Positions 10,051 through 23,080 of a stretch of 34,202 nucleotides of DNA are shown here, piece by piece. The notes below the pieces were generated by a model that searched no databases, was not told where the DNA came from, and saw only the letters and a program-made list of their open reading frames with translations. How positions within the stretch are numbered: position 1 is the first letter of the stretch; every line of letters starts with the position of its first letter. Position numbers and translations under genes: made by a program. Location: NCBI RefSeq assembly GCF_000003605.2, contig NW_003133371.1, positions 61,353-95,554 on the forward strand, given 5' to 3'. Origin of the DNA: Saccoglossus kowalevskii. Taxonomy: Eukaryota > Hemichordata > Enteropneusta > Harrimaniidae.

Positions 10051-13000
10051 CAAAACCAAAAACAGAACTCATACTTTTTCTGTCCAAAAAATCTCAAATC
10101 AATTGATGTGCATTTCTTTGATGTGCATTGATGCGCATTTCACTTTTATAATTACTTGATTTGGATAACAAATCTACAAAGTTAAGTTGCATGAACAGTT
10201 ATATAGTAACTTCTACTTGTGAGAGTAGCTCAGTTATTAATGACTTGTACCTTGTAATTGGTGTCAAAACAATTGATTTTTTTATTTTGCTTAACAATCT
10301 GCGGTTATGTTATTTCCATTTTATACTCCTATGAAACAAGACCGAAGATTGTCACTTCGTATAAAAAAAACAAAGGAAAAACATTACTGTGAGATATTGG
10401 AGAATCTTATAGAAACAGTTAACTGTGGCTAACTACATTATGATAAATAAATAATGAAACGTTCACATGAAAACATGACTGAGAATATTAATATTTCCAT
10501 GCTGAGCAGAACTGAAGCATATTTTCTATAATCATATTTTCACGTTGACAACCGTTGTCTGCCGCGGGTAGGTCGTCTTATGTAAAGTTATTCAAACATA
10601 GGAAACGTGCTCTGAGTGTAATTTCGTGACACAAAATACGACGCACGAATATCGGAAATATTTAAGGAACTGAACGTAAAAACCTCGACAGAAAGAATTA
10701 ATTGAACAATTGTCTGCATGGAGTATAAATGCATGCATGGTCTTGTGCCGATATACTCGGAATCCCTGCTTACAAAGGTTTATTTAAGCTAGCCGAGCTA
10801 AGCAGGTGATTGGAGATGGAGTTCAACGAGTGGCCAGGGTCACATGGGTATATAAGGTGTGACGTGTACACCCGGGCGTTTTATTCTGAAATGATTTCTG
10901 CTAAACAAAAATTGAAAATACAGTTTCTGTTCAAATAACCTATTATGGTATATTATCTGGAAAATGAATCTACAACATTACACTACATTGTTCAAGGAAC
11001 ACTAATTATTATAATATACCTGCCACAACTCGGTATATCATGCAAACTTAAGCTAGATTTATTGCTAAGTCATTTAAATAGAACTAACCAAGGAACTGTC
11101 TGTTGTGGGTTTTCAAATGTGACTTTGATTACTATACCACATAATGGATTAAGGTTACGCATTTAATAAAAAAAAATGTTTCTAGTCGCTACAAAAACAT
11201 AGTAGTTAGATACTGGCTCACTGAATAACTATAGAAAAAAATTAAAAACAAAAAGGTACAAAAAAGATAAATCTTTTAGTTTCACATTCATATATATTGA
11301 TGATGTACTTTTCTTCAACAATTCTAAATTTAGTGATAATAGTACAATGTATATACAGCTGAACTTAAAATTTGACTCTAAAAGCCAGCGCATGATTTTT
11401 ATTTTCCTTTCATCAATCATCCACAACTTTGCAGCAATATCTTTCACTATTTCCTACCTATGGTGTATACGTTTTCAGTTCATACGCTATGTCAGTAGCT
11501 GTAGTACGTATGCAGAATTTTTTTAAATACATTATATAAGTTTGTCCAAATTATTAAACCAACTACTAGTCTTAACATTCAAAACTTTTATTAACATAAA
11601 TATAATGAGCTTGTGATCAAATACAATAACACTTTTACAACGATGATCTCAGAGTACATCAATGTTACTTTGCTGATGTAGACCTCTGATGTTGACTGCA
11701 GTTGATTATGACCCAGAATGCCACATGTGGAGCAGGATGTGACATCACCTGACATCACTTCATGTACACCATGGGGTCTATATATATTTCTCCTCCGATT
11801 GATTTGACTACGCCGACCGATTGTTGTCAGTTGTTATTCTTTTCTCGTACCTTTGTAAATCCCCATATTTTGTTCATAGATCTACGGTTGAATGTTATTT
11901 TCTCACCTTTCAATTAATTTATTGTGTCCTCAGTATTCAATATGAACAATATTATTTTTCCATTGTAATTAAAATGAGTGCATAGCTTGTTCAATTTCAT
12001 TCAGATCAGTTACCTTAATTATGCGTGCGTTCTTTTAGTTTGTTAGTTTGATAAACCTTTCTTACTATATTTTCAGAACAATTAAAGAAAATGATCACTG
12101 CCTAGCATACTATACGCAAGTATACAGATGTGAAATTTGTGACATATTTTCACAAAAAGAAAAGGGTGTGTTTTGGTTGGCATAAATTATTGGATTTTCA
12201 TACGTCTGAAATAGCAATCTTTAGACCATTTGTCGTATTATGACGTCTGCAAGACAGCGTATTTGTCACTAGCCGAATAGGTTGTTGAGTAAGATTCCCA
12301 TTGATATCAAACACAGTCTACTCACCACCATTACGAGTACATTTAGATACCATGATTTTTACTGATTTTAACAATCAATGTCCACGTTATATTGACTTGT
12401 TGGTTGTGTGTGGTACAAACCTTATTATATCTAAAAGCCTTCTATTATACCTATTGAGCCTTCCTCCACCAAAAACACTGCGTTTTGCTTTTTACGTGAG
12501 AAAAGTATCCACAAACAATGTCTGCCAAAATTCTATCGGAGAAGGGTGTATTTATCTATGCCTGCTCCTACAATGGCAACACTGGTTATTGGTATAATTC
12601 CCAATTCGTTAGAATAAAATTCAATTTAAGATCCGTACTATAAAGTGACATGTAATATTTACTACAAAATCTACAAAAACGTTTAGTTGTCGACTTCTCA
12701 CTTGTTTTTCGTCTCCTCAGCTAAATTCTCAACTTTGTAAACTATTTTTTTTTCAACTTTTCTCTCTACTCATTGTTTTTCAGCCAACGTTTTCAATTTT
12801 GATAGACTTTACATCCCACGTTACTTTGTCAACTTAGCAGATAACTGTTTTGATAGTCCACCCAATGCCAGATCACAGCCCCGATCACAGCGGTGTAAAC
12901 GAATTTTAGAATTTCAAATTGTTTGACCACGAACCCGCCAGTTATTGGTATGCTTATTTGTTAGAAACACTTTTATTCTGATATTTGTACTTGTATATTT

Positions 13001-13640
13001 GTACGGACACTTTTTGGGGGGGGGGGGCATTAACAACTAGATTGGCAAACCAGCTTTATTTTCCTGCAATTTGTACTAATAAATCTATGTATACAAGGTG
13101 GTTCATCCAAATCTTAAAATTTCAGTAATAGCCTATGTACTGTACGCTGTGACGCAAAGCTAACAACTGGAAATTGCATATTGCCTAAATACATGAGACT
13201 TTTAATCATTTTATTTACATAAATTTGAATATTGTTTGGAAAGTAGATGTCTGCCTTCACTTTGCGTATCTGATGGTAAAATAATTCTGCTGGGCACAAT
13301 AATCAAATTGACGTGATTGCGTTTACAATGATTTATGGTAAAGTTTGTTGAACATTTAATTTTCACTTCACAATGTTCATTTTGTACCTCCTATTTATAT
13401 GTGTTTAAGCAGGTGTGTTCGGAGAACAACGAAGGATGCGTCGACAAGACAAGATCGCTCGTCGACTTTCGGTTTTTGTCATACTCCAACGTTTTTTTTT
13501 TTAATAATAAAATTATTTAATTGTATAATGGCCTCCGGCTCATTACAATCATACAAATTAATTATTGACAAGAATTGAATTAATATTACAAAATATGTAT
13601 GAAAATATAGATGAAGAGTGTGTCAATAGAAAATATAAGT
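10051..13640. other. Intergenic, AT-rich, no confident gene
   Basis: No domain in any frame that I can recognise. Possible TATA boxes occur near 10847-10857 (GTATATAAG context) and 11779, with no open frame of note after them. There is a G-run at 13016-13027. Confidence 0.5.
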
Positions 13641-13690
13641 ACTATATAATGTATATATATATATACAAGCTTATTCTCATTTGATCTTTG

Positions 13691-13934
13691 ATTAAAAAAC
13701 AGTTATAAATAAATAGTGCTAACGAGTTAATGATTTGGCTTTTAGAGGAGCTTAATACTTGTACTAGGGTATTCAAATTTGGGGGTTNNNNNNNNNNNNN
13801 NNNNNNNNNNNNNNNNNNNNNNNNNNNNNNNNNNNNNATTAAAAAACAGTTATAAATAAATAGTGCTAACGAGTTAATGATTTGGCTTTTAGAGGAGCTT
13901 AATACTTGTACTAGGGTATTCAAATTTGGGGGTT
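13691..13934. repeat. 97-bp perfect duplication flanking the assembly gap
   Basis: 13691-13787 and 13838-13934 are identical and immediately flank the N-run. Both fall in the C-terminal part of the LINE, where one copy is enough to complete the protein, so this is most likely a scaffolding artefact. Confidence 0.85.
13788..13837. other. Assembly gap, 50 N
   Basis: A run of exactly 50 N, a conventional placeholder length. See the flanking duplication. Confidence 0.99.
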
Positions 13935-16900
13935 GTGTCTTATTTGGGAGATACTTTTTCCTGATTGTGTTCCATGCAGTGCATTTTATTAAAAAAATAT
14001 ATTCATCATCAATTTCTGCAGGCACAAATGACAAATACGGCCCTCCCTAGGGATATTATTATGTCTGCCTCTTTCTATTTCCAAGGGGTGGCACGCATAT
14101 CTTAATCTTGCTATTGCTCTGCGCAATTTTAATTGCTGCAATGACACATAGTTTTCAATCCCAAATTTTGTTTTGTATTGCCTATAATACTGCGTTTTTT
14201 CTCCAGAACAAATGTCTATATACCATTCTGTAAATCCAATATCCTTGATACGTTCACAATATTTGTACAAGAACATATCAGAGTCCCCCAACCCTTGATT
14301 AAACCAGACATAGCCAAATACATATTAAAATAGCAATTCTTTCATTTCTGTGGCCCCTGACTTTTGTCTTTTTTGTCCAGTGAAAGCAGCAGCATCCATG
14401 CTAGTAATCTTTTAACATGGTAACAAAATAAGGCTAGCTTCCCACAATCCCCTAATACTGTACAAGTTGAAGCATGTTTACCTACACCGAAGTATTGCCT
14501 ACAGTAAGATGTATGTACACTTTCTAAATGTTGATATTGACCATATCCCCAGATTTCAGACCCATATGTAAGTACTGGTTGAATTAATGTGTCAAAAATC
14601 TTAAAATACAAGTCTGCTTTAAAACATTGCATATTTCCTAAGTATCTTTTGATTGCAATCAGTTTCTCTTTGCCTTTTGTAGCTGAATTTTCTGTAGTAA
14701 TATTAAAAGAGCATTTACATGACATTGCCAAGCCCAGGTATTCGTATGAACTAACAGTACTAATTTGCTTGTCCTCGAAATACCACTTTTCATATTTACT
14801 GAGATATCCCCCATTTCTGTATACTACAATTTTAGTTTTATTTAAATTGATATTTAGATCCCACTTATTTGTAAACGCATGCAATATACTTATTAGTATT
14901 TTTAAGCCCAATACAGAATTTGAAAATAAAGCAATGTCGTCAGCATACAATAATACAATACAATACTCCAACGTTGTTCTAGTGGAAAGAATACGGTTAT
15001 TTTTTCTGGAAGTGTATTCACATATAAAATGAAATTCGAGTCTGATTAAATTATTTCGTTTTTCAGAGTTGTGTTTTAAATGCTTCGTCACTATTACAGA
15101 ACTGTACAGTGTCGTTATTCATTATTTTAACAGAAAGTATGAGAACATTAAAGCAGTCGAGAAATATATTTTTGAAGATCAAGTCTAATATCAAAAACAG
15201 AAATATATCATGACAATGATTAGTGTTCCAATAATGTTGAAATTGAAACGAATCATTGTTGAGATGCAGGAATAACCCCGTCGTGTCATACTTCGAGTTG
15301 GAAATAAGTACAATAACCGACACATAAGTTCGTTCAATTGACAGAAATGCGAGCGTGCATCGATAACAACAGAATTGAATCCGCCATGCATAAAATAACA
15401 GTTCTTAGCGGTTCTGCACCGCGAAGCGAATTAACGGGATTAAGTTGTTCAGATTCTGGTTAACTGAATTATGCTACGATTTATTCAGGAAACGGAATCA
15501 TCACATACGCTGAATTTATGTTTACTGCGCACCGAACATTCTGTTGCAAACCACATTGACCGAAAATCGGAAAACCATGGCAAACAAGATGATTTGTTTT
15601 GAATATTCATATCAACGTCATAGGGTGAGGGCGCTGATCATTTGCTTCGAGTTGCGCATACTATGAACCCTTGAACCTTTTTATTTTTTTATTTTTTTTC
15701 TTCAAATAAGATTATCAACACAAAATAGAAATAAATTCTAGACTTCTAAAAATGTCAAAATATTACGATGTTTGGTAAATACACAATTACACAGAATTAA
15801 TGTATATTTTCATAAATGAGCTAGTAGTACATTGAGAAAATCAAGAAAAATAACATTTGGGTGAAATGTAAAAGGAAATTTAATAAGAAACTACACGGTT
15901 AGAGACAGGCGTGGGAATTTAACCTCCGCGTGAATAGACATCGCGTTTCACGCCGAAAACACCTGGGGGTAAACACTGAAAGAACACGATAAGTGGAAGA
16001 CTGTCTGAAGATATGACGTAACGCTAATGAACACCCATGACTTAAGGCGGAGATTGCGGTATGCCTTTTAATCTCGTAATTCCATGCTACATTTACGTTT
16101 ATGTTCGGTGGTTTGTAAAAAACCTGTAGATGAAGAGCGGATTGCAGACATTCATGGTGCCGTCAAGCAGCAAGCAATTAGCTCATTACCCGCGTTACGG
16201 GCTACTCAGAAAGCGTTGCCAAGCATTCAGTACGATGAGTCCGTGCTGTAGTATTGGCGCCACTGACATTTAGATTAATAATCCCAGTACAGACCTGGAA
16301 GCGATACTGAAAATAAATTAAGGTGGCACGTAGGGTAAAAATGATATGATTTTCTTATATTATATAACAGTGTTTAGGTACGAATTAATGAAAAAATTGA
16401 AGTGCAGCTTTCAGCGGAAAAAGTAAGTGTCGGTTTTAAAGGTATTTTACCGCTGCTTCATAAGAAGTGTCATCCTCGTTCGGTGACAATGTCATTATGA
16501 GCGGTTTATGTTCATTGAATGGACACTCGTGCACACAACATTCCAAGCATCTCTGGTATTGATCTGGAATAGTATTGTAACGGTCTGTTATTGATATGCA
16601 ATAACACTTTATATGTTAGTATGTTAATTACCTTGCCCAAACATTCCAACATAATTGCTAAACTTCTATTTTTATACCCAAATATACATGTACCGTTATT
16701 TATTGCTTTTGTGACAATTTAAATCGGAGTCAGTAGGTCAATCTAGAAAACGGATATGGGAACGCTAACAAAAAAAATGTCTACTATTTTAAATCAAATC
16801 GCAAAATATTACAGTCGTCAAATCTCAGCCAATCCGCGGTATACACGTGTCAATCATTCATCAAAATTGCTTGCACTAAATGTGTAAAATATACGAGAAA

Positions 16901-17725
16901 CCGTGTTGTTTTAGTGTTACACCTACACTTAGGGCCAGCTTCTCCTGTCATGAGGTCGAAGGTTATTTATAAGATGCAGACCGCATAAACGTGAGTGTTA
17001 TACGGACACACGAGGGGCTACGAATAACGAATACAACGACAACCCGACAAAAACGTGAAATACTAGTAACGTGAAGAATTGTCTTCGTTTTATTGACGCT
17101 TCAGTGTGGAACTGTGGTCATTTTTATTAACACAAATGATCGGTTCGATAATTTGTCGTGAGTTTAATTTTTAAATTCAATACACATCGCGTGATGTTGA
17201 ATGTATGCTTTATTTATATAACTATTCCTACCAAAACCAACACCAAATTTTACGAATAGCTGTCATTTCTAAATATTGACCCAAACTAAGGCAAAGACAA
17301 ACGAGTAAGGGTGGTATAAAAATAAAAAAAGGGTCCGAGAAATGAAGGTCGCTCGGAACTGAACTACGTCCGAACGTTGTCTAAAATAATATATATCGTG
17401 TATTTGTCATGAAGTGTTGAAAAAATAACATCACTAAATATGTTTTTACATCTTGATCTACGGACAATTCTGTTGATTTTTCAACAAAAAATCATTTACA
17501 GTGAACAACTAAAACAAAACAAAATTGCATTGCTGCCGGACTAGCAATGAAATATTTATTTATAGACAGTTTTTTTTTTATAAAGTATCTTTTATACGGT
17601 ATGATATTATACATGTTACGAAAAAAGCTTATTCTCTTTATTCTCTACCGATTCATCTCCACATTCAGTAGCAAACGATCCAGTTATCACTGACGAGGTG
17701 CCGTCCTCGCAGTGTGCGCATGCGT

Positions 17726-17760
17726 GCATATGCATATATATATATATACATATATGTATG
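17726..17760. repeat. TA/CATA microsatellite
   Basis: An alternating pyrimidine-purine run dominated by TA steps, likely polymorphic. Confidence 0.8.
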
Positions 17761-18423
17761 AAATGTCCGTTGTTATGTGGAACTGCCAAGTGACGAATCC
17801 GTAAAATACTTGTCATTTATAAAATAGTAATGAGTTGGTACGTGACGATGGGGGGGGGGTATCTATGATGATTGCCTTACAGTTTGATGCCGTTATACAC
17901 GTGCTTCCGGATTTTCGTGGCTGTTCCCGCTCACAGACCTCCTACAACGGGCGTTTGACACAAATCCTTTCAAAAGTTGTCTTGTCTTGTTTTGTTTTAA
18001 TTTGACGTCAATGCGGAGCCCCAAATCGTTCGTACATGCGCCACCAATGTTTATTGATTGTACGGGGATCATGAGAACGTTGTCTCATTCTCCAATACGA
18101 CTGAGTAAACGGTTTCCATGGTAACTATGACGTTATGGTGCTAAAACAACATATTATTCAAGCACAAAACTCATGCTGATATAGGAAGACATTACACTAA
18201 GCGGACCGCACAGCCTACGACAAGTAGCCATAAATGGTATATAACTGGACGTTACAGTCGGGTCACAAGTCTATGGAAATCTCAGATTATTTCAGGAAAA
18301 GATAACGAGCAAGCAGACAGACAGATTATTGTATGGCTATCGTTCACTTGGGACGTTTGTAAGAGGTTGCGATAGGGCTTATTCAACTTTCGACTGGGAA
18401 TGATTCCTCCTTTTCTTAAAACT

Positions 18424-18435
18424 AGCGCCCTCTGT
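18424..18435 (-). promoter_or_regulatory. CTCF-like core
   Basis: The reverse strand reads ACAGAGGGCGCT, resembling the bilaterian CTCF core AGGGGGCGCT. The identical 12-mer occurs at 22247-22258. This is motif evidence only. Confidence 0.3.
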
Positions 18436-21253
18436 CGATAAATCACATCAGTGAAGTCTGACTGACGCTGATTGCTGAAAGCAGAATCGCTCAAAGAAAC
18501 AACGGCATTTTGTCATGTAATTCTTCGTTATTCAGTATGTAGCAAACCTCTCAAACAATTTAATTGTTACTGACATGGGACTACAAATAGAATCAAACAT
18601 TCACGTTGTGAACGGTCTTCAAAACGACTTTATACAAAAACTAGTAATACTGATTGGGACAACATATATAATTAAAAAAAAATCTGGTTTTGGAATACAT
18701 TTTCTTGTAAAAAGAACGTCATAGATAAACAGAAGATGACAGTGTGCTTACCAGACAGCAAAATCTTGCAAACTAGACAGGGATACACAGCAGTTACAAA
18801 ACGCGCATGCGTCAACTGCACAAAAGTGTAAGTGTGCGGGTATGTTTACTTGTAAATTGATCAAAATGATCATCGCACACAATTTTTTGTTTTAGAATGT
18901 AGAAGAAGTAATATTGGATGTGAAAGAAATGTCTGAAACCTGCCTGTTTACTGAGAACTCTTAATATGGAGAACAAAATTGGATTTGTTATGAACAGGTG
19001 ACAAGCAATGTGTTCATTATATCAGGGAGTAAAGGTAGTCGTTATAACGAGGTTACGGTGTATCAGTTTCAAAACTGTAACAAGTATTTTCGTAGAATTG
19101 ACATCTACCATGAGATTCTATTTACGTTAAAGACCAGTTGGAAATACCGTTTGTCGTGTTTAATGAGTAACTTATTAAATGGTCACAATGCTATTAAACT
19201 GGGAATTCCAATGATTTGTCCATTCTCCCCACTCAGCAACTGCATTTGCTATCGATATATTTTTTCGTACGTCAAAAAATACCTTCTCATACCAAACCAG
19301 TAAATACAACGTAATGTCATATGTGTGTATCTACGATAATTAAATGGAAATAGCAGGCAACTTAGTTGTGACCATGGTTGTGACCAAATAAATCCCCAAT
19401 TGTCTAAGTGTGTTTACATATGTATAACGTGTGAATCCTAACAACCAACATATACTAGTTTATTTTGTATCAGGATGGATATTTTTAGCTCAGTATTACA
19501 TGTATAATGGCAAATGTGCGTGTCTTTCTATCTCTCACTCGCTCAATGTTTGAAGTACGCCCACAATACTCGCATAGCTACATCGGGATCACCAAGGTTT
19601 CCAAGTGTTCTTAATTGGAAAACGCTCGTACTTTCATATAATGACCACGCACTAGATAGACGCGATTATCTTGTTCTCCGTCACGAAAGGTCGCTTCCCG
19701 TAAACCGTGTTCGACTCTCACTCTGTCTCTAGCGAGAATGTGTTCCTGACTTCCATACACAAATTACACTCAAATACGATAGTAATTATATGCATCAATT
19801 AATCAGATTGTCATTATCTAGGATTCCAGGATTCTATGTACTTTGCACTAAAAACTATTCTTATATAAGTAACTTGACAATGGTCTCTGCTTATCAAAGT
19901 CAAATTGAAAGTCAACAACGTTATTAACTACTGGTCCCTGTTAAGTGCCTGTTCGTAAAAGAGAATCTAGTATATATAATGCCGTTGTCAAGATTGTCAA
20001 GATTATTATCAATCGTGATCACATGGTCAAACCACCTTGCTTCATCGAAAATAACCACTTTGCTTTTTGCTATGGCACTCGCATGCCTGAAGTGTCTTTT
20101 CCTAGTGTATACTTGAAAATGGAACCTTGGTCGTGTTTCGAAATACTAGTAAGTTCGATTAATTAAAACATTTCGCGATACATACGATATTTAGTTTTGA
20201 CTGACAACTCTTCTTCTACATTGTTACTACAAAATGCACATGTTGATTACAATTAAACAAAATATAACCGATAATATCGAATCATAATTTGGCATGGTTA
20301 TTGTTATTAGCTTGTAATCAGTCATTTCGGTTTAGGACGATTAATTCATAGACCGCAATAATATGATGCAAAGTCGTGATGGTGGTTAAATTATTGTTTG
20401 TCATCCACGCGCTCTTATATTTTCATTCCCTACGTATTCCATACAAAATGTGTCTCAAAATTGTTTTTCTACCGTGATTCACAAATATTCACATATATTT
20501 ACACATATATATTATGAAGAAGCAAGAAATGACTGATTTAACATTTTCACGACTTACATTACTAACACAATATGCCACAGCAATTATTTGTTTGCATTGA
20601 TTTACGGAACAGCTTATAATTTCTGGTTCAGTAATTTTCTATCCCTCGTCATGCTTTATTTCAACCCGAGTTCAGAGAATATAATAATCATGGATAGGAT
20701 ATAAGTATTAATAAGTTGTTCAGCTTATGGAACAACTGTCTGCATCCAAGCGTGATTGGACACCGTGTCGAAGCGAAAACAGCAAAATGAGATTTTTTTT
20801 TAATGTATACGACATTTTCCATTGCATTTCCTTTATTCAAGCTCATTTACAGAAAATAATACGTTTCTTTTCAAAATGCGAGCATTCGAGAATTTTAATG
20901 CATTGCCACAGGTATATAATTTACATGTGTGCACTTAAATGTCAATTTTCGGACACTAGCCTGCACGTTTCAGATCGGGGAAGTGTACGAATGATCATCA
21001 GCCTCTTTCTGAATAAGTGTAACCGACGGTGGCGCTGTCTGTGAGAGTGTGAAGTTGTCCCCTGCATTCGTCCGGAGATAAGAATATTCGTCCATTTGTT
21101 CTTATAATTGCGAAACAAATTGATCAAAAAACTGTTTTTTAATGGAAAACCCCATAGTAAGACATATGGCATCCATGACAAGACATGTGGCAGGCTATTT
21201 CAGTTTATGGTGAAGGCAATGTTGTCTTCTAATATCGTGCAAATGTAAAGCTA

Positions 21254-21261
21254 TGACGTCA
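21254..21261. promoter_or_regulatory. Perfect CRE palindrome TGACGTCA
   Basis: Second exact CREB/ATF-type site in the window. No gene start identified beside it. Confidence 0.25.
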
Positions 21262-21420
21262 TAAAACCCTCTGAGTCTGCCAGTGGTGATTTATGATATG
21301 TAGCCAACCACGTGACTTCGTGCACTTACCATCTGAAAGTACAGCTGTTGTTCACAAGTTGACATGAACGTTGATGTCATTGTCAACTTTCTCTGCCCAT
21401 CATAATATACTAAACGTAAT

Positions 21421-21455
21421 CCCAGTCTATTTCGTCTGAATGCGAAATAACTGGG
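21421..21455. repeat. 35-base hairpin
   Basis: CCCAGTCTATTTCG pairs with CGAAATAACTGGG across an 8-base loop, with one bulged base. Unlike the palindromic insertions, it has no flanking direct repeat. Confidence 0.5.
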
Positions 21456-22246
21456 CTGATTTTGTTTCACGATTCTTTAATATTTAAAAACAGAATTACG
21501 CCATCACTTTTTCCACATAATAACACTGCCGGAAATAAAAACAGGTCGTACCTGGACGTCTGATTTTGTGAATGCGGTGTGGGTGGCTATATCCACTCAT
21601 CCGTTGCACATGGCACAGTAGTACCGCTAACAGCGCCTGTTTGTGATCTGTTAACACATTCATGAAGATGTTCGGAAAAACAAATAAGCAAAGAACTAAA
21701 ATGAGGGTCGGCAAGGGGTATTTTCGTCAGCTGTAATCAATTGTTTTGTGTTTTTTTGTAATAATGTAATTTAAATAAATAAAAAAACGTAAATTCGTAG
21801 ACATTGGAGAAGGTCTAAAATGTAATCGGCTATTTTACTTTTTGTAAGTGTATAAAGCACTTTCAACACAATGCAACGCAATTTTCAATTTTGATTCTTA
21901 AACACAATTTGCTTTATCTGTAAAGTGTAAAAAGCTGTACTGTAAATGGAACTTTCCTTTTTATTTCTTGTAAAAACGTTAAAAAATGACAAATCAATTG
22001 ACAAAGCCAGCCCACCAGAGGTCTATTAGGAGCGCACCATCCTTACCAAATTTCTGGATCTGCCAGAGACTTCCGTATGTTTTTGTCCGATCCAATGTTG
22101 CTGACTGGCGACATATATGGTCTTACATCTATTGTAAGAACATGACGCAGGGGTTGGTATTACTTGCAGATTACGAAGTTGGGGAAGATATTGATTCACT
22201 CTCCACACAAGAGCTTGTACTGCCAGAGTGCGCAAAGCAAGCTGAC

Positions 22247-22258
22247 AGCGCCCTCTGT
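22247..22258 (-). promoter_or_regulatory. CTCF-like core
   Basis: The reverse strand reads ACAGAGGGCGCT, preceded by CAC, giving a somewhat longer match to the CTCF consensus. Same 12-mer as at 18424-18435. Confidence 0.3.
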
Positions 22259-22915
22259 GTGGAAAGCGATACGTGCTGGGTCCTACGATGGTAACTGAGT
22301 TTCCATGTACACTTGTTTATAGGATACGATTCAATAACGATTATATTATTATATATGGAAGTGTACTCCGTGTTCATGAAATTAAATATAGTCGCTAATC
22401 TAACTTTCACAAAGAATACAATTATTTTTTGCATCTATTTAGAAAATACATATTTTTCTGGGTGAAATAAGTGCAATAAAAAGCGTATGAATAAACTAAG
22501 ATACTTATTTGGAAAAATGTAATCAGATATTGATGTTGGATAGGAAATTATATTTTATTCAAATCCAGTATTGAGTTTGTCCTCATTGTCAAACGTGTGT
22601 GAGATGTATCATTTGTGCATCTACAGGTCTTTTTCTGATGATTGTACCTCGAGAAGTACGTTGGGGGGAAACGCCCAGCAGTGAGGACTTTTACTGAGGA
22701 TCCAAACAAAATCAAATTATGAGGAGAGAATGATATAACTTCAAAAACACGATGATTAGTAGGGGGAAATCACACGAGACTGAAAATCTAACTCAAATAG
22801 GTCAGTTTCTGTAAGGTTTGAAAGAGCTTCTTGTAAATTAAAATTAGTGCAGAAGTATTCGCTGATGAAAGGAGCGACTTGTACACATTCTTAGAGACTG
22901 TATGCAAGTCTAACT

Positions 22916-23080
22916 TTAAAGCGGGGGAGTCGACACCTGCGCATGCGTCAGACGGCCATAGCATGTCATTGTTTACAAACAAGCGTCTGCCCATGATTCT
23001 TTGCGTTTTTAGCGCGTGTTGCTATCGTCGCTTGGGACTCAATTCCCGCGCGTGCGCAGGTGACGACCTTCCCGATTCAA
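22916..23080. mobile_element. Diverged TTAA MITE related to the element at 4275-4566
   Basis: The left end (TTAA, then AGCGGGGGAGTCGACACC, then TGCGCATGCG) and the reverse complement of the right end match at about 25 of 32 positions. The right target copy has decayed to TCAA. The left end also aligns with the TIR at 4275 (TTAAAGCG, then GG, AGTCG, and TGCGCATG after a one-base gap), so both belong to one family. The interior (about 157 bp in total) is noncoding and unlike the other element's. Confidence 0.65.

Larger units (their letters stand above)
13642..15000 (-). mobile_element. 5'-truncated, broken non-LTR retrotransposon (LINE), reverse transcriptase C-terminal part
   Basis: On the minus strand, the frame ending at 14342 holds the reverse transcriptase active-site motif LLYADDIALFS, then the thumb-type SSYEYLGL and VLTYGSEIWGYG. 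A stop follows at 14342-14344. After a frame change, 14291-13989 continues the family's C-terminal region with RLRYACHPLEIERGRH and CHLC. After a second change, 13642-14034 resembles the usual last segment (DDEYIFLIKC, then NLNTLVQVLSS, then a hydrophobic end). The fingers domain, endonuclease and any ORF1 are absent, so the copy is 5'-truncated, as is typical for LINEs. The left boundary near 15000 is approximate. A TA-rich tail at 13645-13666 marks the 3' end. Clade (CR1/L2/Jockey-like) not resolved. It cannot be functional. Confidence 0.8.
15001..22915. other. Long intergenic region, no confident gene
   Basis: All open frames are short and lack recognisable domains. It holds a TA microsatellite (17726-17760), a G-run (17850-17859), a small hairpin (17688-17714), CTCF-like cores (18424-18435, 22247-22258), a tandem GTTGTGACC pair (19365-19385), a CRE (21254-21261) and a hairpin (21421-21455). 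Part of 21986-22294 has a less AT-rich, possibly repeat-derived composition. Confidence 0.5.

Noticed and set aside
14589-15032. Plus-strand 147-codon open frame
   Set aside because: It is the antisense shadow of the LINE reverse transcriptase.
19681-19735. tRNA-like B box (GTGTTCGACTCTC)
   Set aside because: No matching A box, acceptor stem or cloverleaf in the surrounding 90 bases.
21421-21455. Another possible mini-palindrome insertion
   Set aside because: Stem is present but there is no flanking direct repeat, so no evidence of insertion.
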